A stretch of DNA of 64,000 nucleotides from Pleodorina starrii. Lineage: Eukaryota > Chlorophyta > Chlorophyceae > Chlamydomonadales > Volvocaceae. The notes beneath the pieces are model-generated. The model saw only the letters and a program-made list of their open reading frames with translations. It was not told the origin of the DNA and did no database searches. The translations under genes and the position numbers were made by a program. Location of the stretch: NCBI GenBank assembly GCA_030267565.1, contig BRXU01000018.1, positions 496,001 through 560,000 on the forward strand, read 5' to 3'. Below, one piece after another: positions 54,672 to 64,000 of this stretch (within the stretch, counting starts at the first letter, position 1; every line of letters begins with the position of its first letter).

Positions 54672-57600
54672 GGCTGTGTCTGGTTATGTGGGAGCCCGCC
54701 AAGGCGCGCTGGGGATGTGGGTCGAGGCTGGGAAGTAGCCAGAATCAGGCTGGGACGTTTGAGTGGTGGCGCGTGAAGGTGAGCTGCATTCTACAACCCA
54801 AGCCACGCCTAGGTGCGGTTACAGACTTCAGGCTGGCGGGAGCGTGTGGGTGGCAAGGATTGGACCGGGGGCCACGTGCGATGGTGTTCTCGCGGACGCG
54901 TGCCGGCTGCGCGCTGGTGGCCGGATTCACATGACGGGCGGCCAGGATGCGAGTGGCGTGTGGGCGCAGGGCTTCCAAAGCGATGCACGGGTGCTGGCAT
55001 ACCGTGGGACCTACAGGAGACGAGGCGGGAAGTCGCGAGCGTGTGGGCCGGACGCAAAAGATTCCAGGACGTCACAGTTTCCGCATCCAGATAGCCTTAC
55101 GGTCCTGAAGCCTTCGGGGTAGCTGCATGGTGTGTCGATGGGAATCTCTCCGAAGCGGACGAAGGGGGGTAGGGAGCGAGGGTTTCATGGGCCTGTGTGA
55201 CCGCGTTGAGCACGGTTGTTCAGAGGATAGCGCTGAGCAGTGCTATGTTGCCCTCTTGCAGGGACGAGGAGGCAGACCGGAATAAGGACCTGGTCCACAC
55301 CGGCTCGGCGCGCGCGGGCACTGGGATGCGGAAGACATTGGTAAGTCATGTGTTGGTGGCACATGAGTAGCAGCAACAGCGGCGCACCGGCGCGCGGCAA
55401 GCCTGTCTGTCCTCGGCGGTTGACGTGAGATGCAGCACGCAGCCGCGGCACTGCCTTCTTTTTGTATAGCGGCATTGAAGATCGCTCTCGTTGTCTGCGC
55501 GGTGGTTTCAGAGCAGTCGGCACTGCGTGCCAAGCACACACGGCTCCCGACGCACGAGTGGTGGTTCTTGCCGCCAACGTGGTGCCCATGGCTTTTTGCC
55601 CTGTCCCGCTACGCTACGCTCCTTGGCTTTGCTCTGTAGCAAGCACTCTTCACGCGGGCATAGACATCATGAACTTGCAACAAGCGCAGCATAGACGCAG
55701 CTCTCTCGGGGCGGCTGGCGGTGGGCAAGCAGCGCTTGGCCGGCCGTATCGCTTCCAATATCGCGTTTCCCTGGTCGCATGGAGCTCGCCGGCGCCCCGT
55801 CGATGCAGAGGTGTTCAGAGTGGAGACTCTGTCATCATAAATATGTAGTATTGCTGGAATTGTGAAGGCCATGGAAGGGGTGGATAGCCTTGTTAGGTGC
55901 ACGTTAGGGGGTGTCTTCGGTCGGGTGCGGGTTAGGCATGCGGGTTAGACAGATTCAATGCTGATTCCATTCAGGTTTGGTCCGTGGTCAGGGTCGAGAG
56001 AAGAAGTGGCTACGCTACGCGGCATGGAGTTGCCGTTCTAGATATATTAGCTCGCCGCCCTAGCCTAAGATAGCGTCGCGTGTCGCGACGCGACATGACT
56101 GGCCGGCACCGGCCGACCCTGGCGGGGGGAGGCATAACGGCGCCCTTAGGGTTGGGGCGCTGCTCCCGCCAGCAAGTCTGTACTAATGACGCCCTCTTCA
56201 TGACATTTAGACGCACTAAACGGGCCGATGGGGACACGGGCTTGTCTTCCTCGCGCGGTGCACAGGGCGCGTGATGCTTTGTTTGCTGCTGTACGGCGCT
56301 GCGGAGGCGCTCAAGTTTGCGGGACGGCGGCTTATGGACGGTTCGACAAGGGTGGGATGTGCGCGCTCGTGTTCGCTCTGTGAGGGCGACAGGGACGGGC
56401 GGCTGTAGAAATGACGGGCGCTTTTTGAATGAGGGTCTGATTCATGCGCGCCGTCATTTTCGTCACCGCGAACTTGTGAAAGGGCGCATTGCGTGGAGTC
56501 ATGTGGCATCAGATTGGGTCGGACGGGTCGGGATTGGGGGTTCGCACGTAGCTGCATGTGTTTTGCTGCTGGGGATGGAAAGTCCATAACGAAGCTGTAC
56601 TGTTCGTGGTTTGACCCGCTTAACACTGGGGATATGCTCGCCCGCCCGTCTACTTTGTGTGTGTAGATACCGTAATGGATGTGTGCATGCGTATGCGGCT
56701 GCGTGGAGTTTGTGGGTGTGTGCGATGTATGTGGTGTGCGTGTTACCCATCTGCAGGGTCTGTGCTTGGGTGTGCGTTTATTAGGAATGACATGAGTATG
56801 TGCCCCGGTGTGTGTGCCTGGACATGTGCCTGGGTGTGTTCAGGCAGCGGTATCCTTCTGAGACCCACCCAAATGGTTGGTTCGACATGGAGCGTCATTG
56901 CCTGCCCAACCTGTTGCTAGGTACCGCACTGGATTGTAGGTATATGGAGAAGTGCTGCTAGGGCATTGTGACCTGACACTTGCGTGAGCTCGCGCCGGCG
57001 TCGGCAATAGAGGAGGACTAATGACTGCATTTGGAAAGGTCGGCGCCAGACATCATGTCAATGACTTACTCCCAAACCTCGCCGGATTGGGGGCGGTGGT
57101 GGCGGATACGATGTAAGCAGCCACGTGCGCCCAGGTGTGTCTTCGTCGCGGCATCCCACGACGTAATGTCCGTAGCCGAGCGTGCTGGGCGTGAGGCTTT
57201 CGGATTACAATCGGCACTTAGGGCACTCTCCTAAGAAATCTACCCAAAGGTACATTGGGGCCACTATAAAAACGGTCCATTCGCCCCATGACATGTCGAT
57301 GGCTTCGCAGCACATCGGCGGGACAGCGCCCCCATGGCACTGCGTGACCTGCCCGGCGTCGGCCTGCCTCCCTGCGTCTCAGCACAAGGCTTTCACCAGG
57401 TGTACGGCAGCCACTGCCACTTGGGTAGCTCAATCGGAGCTCTGGAAAGAAATCTTCCCCTTTGCATGCTAAACGGCAGCGGGTAAAGCGGCCGAGGGCA
57501 ACCACCCGCCATTTCTGTGTTGAAAACGGCACAGCGGCTCCCTGTGACCGGTTACCCGGCATCATGTACGGCGTCAGTCAGTTTCCAAACGGTGTGCGAA

Positions 57601-57748
57601 CCCTGCCAGCAAGTGGGAAAGGCCTATATTGTTAAACGCTGACGCTCGTAGCAAGTTTGCGCAAAGTATTCACCGTAGGTCGGTCAACTAAGCCATTGTC
57701 CATTTGGTTCGTGAGTTAAGAGTTAAGCCTGGAGGCAGGCAGGGGAGA
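54672..57748. other. spacer; no gene recognised
   Basis: Open frames are short and overlap on both strands without family signatures. No RNA gene box pattern was seen. It presumably holds the 3' UTR of casein kinase 1 and the promoter of the prolyl 4-hydroxylase gene. Confidence 0.5.
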
Positions 57749-60700
57749 ATGAGGATGATACTACCGCTTTTAGCCGCTGCATTGGCACTACTACATACCT
57801 CAAGAGGTATGGGGCGAGTCGGGCCTGTCACTTCGCGCTAGGTCCCGATGACCTTTCGTCACCAGCTCTAAGGACCGCCTCCCTCACATCTGAGGTGTTT
57901 CTTGTGTTGCTCATATTCCTTTGAGTCTCCTTGCTTTCGACCGGCAGTTTAAGCTGTAGCGCCCTATTCACATTGTCCCGCAGGCGCCCGCCTCGCGGAG
58001 GAGCGCTTGATCGGTTGGCAAGGCGAGAAGTACAGCCCGTTCTCGAATGACGCTAGCGGAGGCCTCCATACGACCAACCTCCACTCGGCGAACGAGAGCC
58101 AGCGAGCAGGATGGTGGGTGGGTGGGCACAGTGGGCAGGCACGTGTTCCGTGCTGCCCCTTCTCAGACGCCTACCGGTTAAGGTTAATCCGACTTCGCGG
58201 GATTGTGCTGCGGCGGCGCGGGATGGGGGAAGACGGGGTCCTCGGAGAGGCGCCGAGGTGGCGAGGGTGAAACAGCCCGCACCCCGCCAAGCCTCGTTGC
58301 CATGCCTCAATAAACCGCACCCGAAGCAGCAGCACGCGTGCCTCGTTGGATGCCGTACCTGATGCCCACGCCCCCGCCCCTGGCCTCGCCGGGGTCCCCA
58401 CTTGTAGGCGAATGTATTTTTGAAATCCGCGTGTGCGCGCCCGCCCGAGGGGCCCCTCCTTCCCAGTGCCCAACAACTAATCGCTGCGGTTCGCCTTTCC
58501 TTACCTTCTCAGCTGCGTTATCCCCGCTGCGGTATCTCCCTTACCCTCCAGCGCCCGCCTGGCGCGCGGGCGCCAAACGACGCCAAACCTCAACGCCCCT
58601 CTCTCTCTCCCCCCCACATCCCACATCCGCACCCGCTGCCGCTGCCGGCCCCGTCCCCGCCTGGTGTACGACACACAGGATCCAGACCATCAGCTGGAAG
58701 CCGAGGGCTGTGGTGTACCACAACGTGAGTACGGCAGTACGGCAGCCTTGCGGGGTTGTTCTCTCCGGTTTCCCACCCGCATCACAAGCGAGGGGCGAGG
58801 GCTGGCGGGCGGAGCGCGCCCGCCTCAGGCCGTCCTAGCGAGGCGCTGTCATACGGGTTCCGAAGCAAAGCTAGTCTCAGGCCGTACGTCCAACCCCGGG
58901 TGACGTACACCGGCGCGGGGATGGCGGAGCAGGGGGCCTCCGGCCGGCCCTGGAGCCCACCCTGGATCGCTGAGTGGCCTTTGCAGTTTTCCGGGTTGGG
59001 AAGGAGAGGAGGATGCATGAATGACGTTTCGCCTTGTAGCTGGTCGGGCCAAAGTTTCCTCTCCGCGCCTGTTGTACGACGTTTGTACGACATGTGTACG
59101 ACATGTGTGCCCATGCCCGATGTGTTTTTTCTTTCCATGGTTTCGTGGGTGCGGCCCCTTCCCGTGTGCAGTTTCTGAGCGACCAGGAGGCCCGGCACAT
59201 CATCGATCTGGCGCATTCGCAGGTGGGGAGGTGTGGATGGGGGGGGGCGCGGATATGCGGTAAACAAGTGGGTGGGTGGGTGGGTGTGCAGCCGAGGGGG
59301 TCCGGTCGCTCGGGCGGCTGCACGGCGGTTGGCGGTGCGGTGCGGTGCGGGGGCACTCCCTCCCCCGCCGCCCCCGCGCCCGCCCGACCGAGCCTTTCCG
59401 TGGAGCCCCAGTCTGAGCCTCTGCATGACCGGCCTCCTCCGAGCTTGCATCTGAAATGGATGGTCCGTATGTGTTTGCTTGACGTCGCCCTCCCCCCCTC
59501 CCCCCCGGGCGCGCCTACGATGAATCCCCGTCCTCCGCAGATGAAGCGGTCCACGGTCGTGGGCAGTAAGAACGAGGGTGTCGTGGACGACATCCGTACA
59601 TCGTACGGCACGTTCCTCAGGTTTGTGGACGGACGGACGGGCGGCCCGGGCGTCATTCCACGTCAGGGAATATTTTTCCGTACAACGCAGCAGCCCACGC
59701 TGCTTTTGCCCCCGCACCGCAGTCCGACACAATCCGCGAGGCCCAACGCCCAAACGCCCACGAGGAAGCTTCCTTGCGATCTTTCTCGTGTCTGTCTGTC
59801 CCCGTGTAGCTAGCTCCCCCATCTGAGATCCGGGATCTCTTGGCATTCGGTATCCTAGTTCCTAGATCCGAGATCCTAGATCCGGGATCAGAACCGAGCC
59901 CGCACCGAGCCCGAACCGCACCTCACCTCCCCCTCGCAGGCGGGCCCAGGACCCGGTGATTTCGGCCATTGAGGAGCGATTGGCGCTGTGGTCGCATCTG
60001 CCGGCATCGCACCAGGAAGACATGCAGGTGGGGAGGAAGGGGGAAGGAAGCGATACCGCAGCGAAGGGACGGGTGGGGGTGCGGTAAGGGGGGTGGGGGT
60101 GGGCGTTTTCGCGTGTGGGCGTGCGTGTGTGTGTTTGTGTGTGTGAGAGAGGGGGGCTATCCACGCACAGGGGTTGGGGACGCCCGCGACTGGTGGAAAT
60201 CCCCTCGGAAGGGAAAGGCAGCGTCGTGTCTGCGTGTGTGTGTGATTGCGCGTAAATCCCATCTCTGCCCGCCTCTTGCGCGCCCCGTCCGTGCAGGTAC
60301 TGCGGTACGGCCGTACGAACAAGTACGGTCCCCACATTGACGGCCTGGAGCGCGTGGCTACGGTGCTGATGTACCTCGTGGGTGAGTGGGCCCCTTTTCG
60401 GCCCTTTTTTCGGCCCCCCTTTGCATCAAGACTCTTGAATTTGTTTAGCCCCCCGCCCCCGCCGCCCCACCGTCCTCCCTTTTGTTGCCCCCACCGTCCT
60501 CTCCCACGCAGCGCCGGACGCGGGCGGCGAGACGGCCTTCACGGATAGGTGGGTCGGGAGCCGCGGGGCGCCGCCGGGCCGCGGGGCTCCCGGTGGAGGA
60601 GGGGTGGTGGTGGTGGTGGTGGTGGTGGTGTGGTTTCCTGCCATCTCTCTCCAGTCTGTACACACGCACACACAGGAGCCTCGCGGGTTGCGGTCTTCAC

Positions 60701-61780
60701 GTATGCGCATTCATCTACCGCTTTTAACACCGATGGGATGGGATGGGCCCCGAGCTGAGCTGAGCCTCAACCCCCAAGCCCAAAACCCTCCAACCCTAAA
60801 ACCCCTCAAAAAAACCCTGAAACCCCCCAAACTCCCAAAAACCCCGCAGCGTGTGGTCTCACCCGGAACTTGCCGCCGAGGCCGCCGCCGCCAACCTGTC
60901 TGTCTGCGCCCGCGGCCACGTGGCCTACAAGCCCAAGCGGGGGGATGCGCTCATGTTCTTTGACGTGAAGCCCGACTACAAGGCCACGGACGGCCACTCG
61001 ATGCACACGGGCTGTCCGGTGGTGGAGGGAGTCAAGTGGAACGCAGTCAAGTGGATCCACGGGAAGCCCTTCAGACGTGAGATGGGGGGGGTGGGAGGGG
61101 GAGAGCGTGCGGTGGAGTGGCGCCCCTGCCTGTCTGCGAGGGGCTCTGCTGGCGTGTCTGTGTTTGGGGGGAAGGGAGTGAGATTGGTGGGGGTTTGGGG
61201 GACCGCGGGCGTGTGGGGTGGGGGAGGGGGATGGGGGCGTGCGTGTGAGTGTGTGTGGATGGGGGAGGGAGGGGGGCGGTGCGTGACTGGACTCCGCCGC
61301 CGGTGCCCTCACTGCCCGTGCCGTGATGACTGTTGGTGGCTACTGGCGAGAGGGGCGGTCGCGTGATGTGCGCGGGCAAAGGAAGGTGGGAAACCCCCTC
61401 CCTCCCCACTCCCTAACCCCCTCCTCCCCACTCCCTAACCCCCTCCCTCCCCACACCCTAACCCCCTCCTGCCCCTCCTTCCTCCCCCCCTCCTTCCACC
61501 AGTCGATGATTACACGAAGGCGCTGAAGGAGCCCTTCGAGCCCTACCCCGATCCGGGCCTCTGCACCAACCTCCACGACATGTGTGAGACCTGGGCCAAG
61601 GCCGGCGAGTGCAAGAACAACCCGGGCTACATGCTGGGCAGCAGCTCGGGCATCGGCAACTGCCGACTGGCCTGCAAGGACTGCGAGGAGTGCGCCTCCG
61701 ACGACGTGGCCTGCTACCAACGCAACCGCGAGTCGGGCGGCTACCTGGTGTTTGATGAAACGGAGCTCAAGGGCCTGTGA
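57749..61780 (+). CDS. secreted prolyl 4-hydroxylase with C-terminal ShKT domain
   Basis: Ten exons with matching phases: 57749-57806, 57984-58113, 58679-58724, 59172-59222, 59541-59620, 59940-60027, 60297-60381, 60512-60548, 60850-61076, 61503-61780 (359 residues). Exon 1 encodes a signal peptide (MRMILPLLAAALALLHTSRG), so the product enters the ER/Golgi. ISWKPRAVVYHN and FLSDQEARHIIDLA open the 2-oxoglutarate/Fe(II) dioxygenase fold. His164 and Asp166 (GPHIDG) with His244 bind iron, and Lys254, ten residues after His244, binds 2-oxoglutarate. A six-Cys ShKT domain (about 288-328) and a Cys-containing tail follow, as in other algal and plant P4Hs. It hydroxylates peptidyl proline in HRGPs, and the pherophorin-like proteins in this window are plausible substrates. 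TGTAA at 61930 probably ends the transcript. Confidence 0.93.
60780..60848 (+). repeat. CCCTAAAA/ACCCC telomere-like tract before a P4H acceptor
   Basis: AACCCTCCAACCCTAAAACC, then AAAACCCTGAAACCCC units, running to the acceptor CCCCGCAG at 60849. Confidence 0.7.
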
Positions 61781-63457
61781 GAGGGGCGTGGATGAGGAGA
61801 GGGTGGGGCAGGGAGGGGGAGGTGGGAAAGGCGGGGAAGGGAGAGCGAGCGTTGTGCGAGGTATGGGGTTGGTGGAAGGGGGGGTTATCTACGTATAGGA
61901 AGGGGGAAGTGTCGTGCCAGTGCGAGGGGTGTAATCGTGGGCTAGGGGCGCGATTGCGCGGCAGGAGGGGGTGGGGGGTCGTTGCTGCCAAAACGCTTTG
62001 CGGGTGGCTCTGAGCCTGACGAGGACGGCTGGACCGGAGGACAACAAGCGTCCAGCACCGCACCTCTCATCATTAGTGCTGCTGCTGCTGCTGCACTTTT
62101 TAGTTTGCGTCCGTAACAATGAGAGGGAGCAGAGGACTGCTGCGTTGTTGGAGGGGAGGGGACCCCGGGGGGGTTTCTGATCCCCCCTCCAGGGGACCAG
62201 GGGAGGCCTGGCGGCTGATTTCCGATTGCAACCACTCCAGTTCTTGTCCTTGTTGTTGTCCGTTAGGTTGTTGTTGTTGCGAAGCCGCCGCCGCCGCGTC
62301 GTTGTGTGCGGTGTGGTCAAAACACCGCACGGCCCCGAGAGGCTCCCTAAGCTTGCCGGTTGATTGGTTGGTGGGTTGGTTGATCACACTCGTGTTTGTC
62401 GGGGCTCTGGATGCTTCGGATGTGCCGGCAATGGTGCGGCCATGGATCCGCAGTGATTGGGTTGTTTGCCTTCCGGGCCGCAGGACCTTCCCCGAGTGGT
62501 GGTGACGCGCAGCGCTGCAGGTTCGCGTGTCCCGAGGGGTGCGTGGTGGGGATCGAGTCACGAAGTTACCGATGCAGCGCTCTCCATGCACGCTCAAGAC
62601 GCGCTCTGCTGTGATATGTGTATTTATTTGGTAATAAAGGGGGTCTGGCCTAAGCGGAGGGGCTAAGAGTGCAGGCCCGAGCCCCGGGTCGGCTTTAGGG
62701 ATTGGGGCTCGCTAGCTCGCAATCCGGCAGCAGCGGCAGGAAGGGGCGCCCCTTAGCAACCGCAAAAGGCCGCCTGCCTGCCTGGTGCCCACACACCCCC
62801 ACCGCTTCCTATACCCTTATAATATTCATCCAGGGGGCTGTTTGACCGGAAATCCCGCGCGCACAAGCGAGCATGTCTGTGCGCTCACAGGTCACAACGC
62901 CCGCTTCGTCGGCCGCAGCAGCAGCTGCCTTACGCCCCTCACCTCCCCAGTGGCCCCCTCCCGGCCGTCCTCCCGAGACAACGGAGAAGGGCAAGTGGGC
63001 AACCACCCATATTCCCTCCCGCATGGTCCAGGTTCCAGGGTATGGTGTGGTCTGGATGATTCAGCCTCACGCGGCGGCCTCACTGGGCCTCACTTGAAGG
63101 CCTCTGAACTGCCCCGGCTGTTGCTGTGTTGATGGGGCGGTCTCCGGCGGGGCCGCGTGCTTCCACATGCTTGCACCTCAATCTCCCAAACACGGTCGGC
63201 TGGCCTTCAGCCAGTCAGTCACAACACCCGCCCACTACGTCCTTCCGCTGCGGTACCGTTTGTATTACATCCGCCCACCCGCCCGCCCGCCTCCCGCCGA
63301 GCCCGCTAACCAAGCGGCGGTCCCCCCGCCCGCGGCCCAGACCTCCACGCGGCTGGCTGCCGCAATGACCCTAGGGACCAGCTCCCCCTGGCAGGCGGGG
63401 CTCCCTCGCCGCCCTCGCGCCACGAGGGCTACAAGGGCGTGTAGTCGGGGGCGGGCC
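61781..63457. other. spacer between convergent 3' ends
   Basis: Holds 3' UTRs of the P4H gene (+) and of the right-edge gene (-). A TGTAA on the minus strand is at 63269-63265, about 190 bases past that gene's stop. A GCT run occurs near 62078. No gene is seen. Confidence 0.5.
61930..61934 (+). other. putative polyadenylation signal TGTAA of the P4H gene
   Basis: TGTAA 150 bases after the stop codon. Confidence 0.5.
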
Positions 63458-63721
63458 TCACACAAACGACCTCGCCCCGGCCGAGTCAGCTGACGCCTCC
63501 GCGCCGTCGCCAGCTGCTGCTGACGGCGCCGCCTCCGCCCCCGCCTCCGCCGCTGCTGGCTCCGACGAAGCCTCCAGGGCAGCGCCGTCGGCCGACGGTG
63601 GGGCGCCTGGCTGCGAGGAGGTCTCCGAGGAGGCCTCCGAGGGCGCGGTCGGTCGCGAGGAGACGAAGGCCTGCATGCCCTTGCGTCGAAACTTGGACTT
63701 GATGTGCACCTTGAGAGCCAC
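63458..63721 (-). CDS. last exon of an unrecognised gene (partial)
   Basis: The exon follows a pyrimidine-rich acceptor (CCCCCTGTTTCCCAACAG) and reads VALKVHIKSKFRRKGMQAF, then an 65-70 residue Ala/Ser/Glu/Pro-rich tail to a stop at 63458-63460. The basic start suggests the end of a folded domain, with a disordered acidic C-terminus. The rest of the gene lies beyond the right edge or in unresolved exons at 63740-64000. I do not recognise the family. Confidence 0.6.
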   Translation of the reverse strand: MALKVHIKSKFRRKGMQAFVSSRPTAPSEASSETSSQPGAPPSADGAALEASSEPAAAEAGAEAAPSAAAGDGAEASADSAGARSFV

Positions 63722-64000
63722 CTGTTGGGAAACAGGGGACCACCGGACCACGGACCACCTCAAAACAAACGAAAGGAAACGACACGACACGAGACGAGAC
63801 CAAAAATTGCTCGCAGGCGACACCGGCGGCACGTGTGCAAGTGTGAGCACCGCAAGAGTGTTCGGTGATCGACGCGACAAGCGGCGCGCGACTCCGCGGG
63901 CGGGGCCGGAGATGTGTGTGCCCCTGCGCACGCGCGTGAGAGATACAGCGCCTTCCGCCGTCCGGGACCCGAGAGTCTAAACACAAATGCCCGCGTCTGC

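Noticed and set aside
57984..58270. Independent small ORF at 58007-58270
   Set aside because: Its first part is exon 2 of the P4H gene; beyond the donor at 58114 it is intron.

Overview
This 64 kb window is nuclear DNA of a GC-rich green alga, almost certainly a volvocine (Chlamydomonas/Volvox-type). The evidence is several intron-rich genes with GT-AG introns (plus one GC-AG), Ala/Gly/Gln low-complexity coding tracts, pherophorin-type Ser-Pro-Pro proteins, TTTTAGGG telomere-like tracts, TGTAA polyadenylation-type signals and a Dualen/RandI LINE. No bacterial, organellar, rRNA or tRNA features were recognised.

Layout, left to right. (1) 2-8970 (+): the 3' part of a large gene for an unrecognised, disordered, probably membrane-anchored protein, 11 exons with matching phases. 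(2) 8971-11788: non-coding spacer with a 35-bp tandem repeat. (3) about 11789-16137 (+): a bestrophin-like anion channel in ten recognised exons, first exon(s) unresolved. (4) 16138-30515: three pherophorin-like hydroxyproline-rich genes in tandem (19018-20097, 24560-25264, 28385-29912, all +), separated by repeat-rich spacers, a 471-bp terminal-inverted-repeat element and TATA-type promoters. Only the third has the globular C-terminal pherophorin domain. (5) 30529-41236 (-): a 10.7 kb full-length LINE with 13-bp target-site duplications. It encodes a Josephin/cysteine-protease-like domain, APE endonuclease, reverse transcriptase, RNase H and a restriction-like endonuclease. (6) 42764-50418 (-): a nine-exon tyrosine-kinase-like protein kinase with a roughly 1,100-residue low-complexity tail. 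Its catalytic lysine seems to have moved to the glycine loop, as in WNK kinases. (7) 53171-54671 (+): an intact casein kinase 1, five exons, 334 aa. (8) 57749-61780 (+): a secreted prolyl 4-hydroxylase with a C-terminal ShKT domain, ten exons, 359 aa. (9) 63458-63721 (-): the last exon of a gene entering from the right edge.

Functional links. The prolyl 4-hydroxylase is the type of secretory-pathway enzyme that hydroxylates Pro-rich proteins such as the three pherophorin-like products, so enzyme and plausible substrates lie about 28-40 kb apart. The other genes look like unrelated single loci. Exon models were built by hand from splice consensus, phase continuity and family similarity. Exon edges in low-complexity genes and all 5' ends are the least secure parts.
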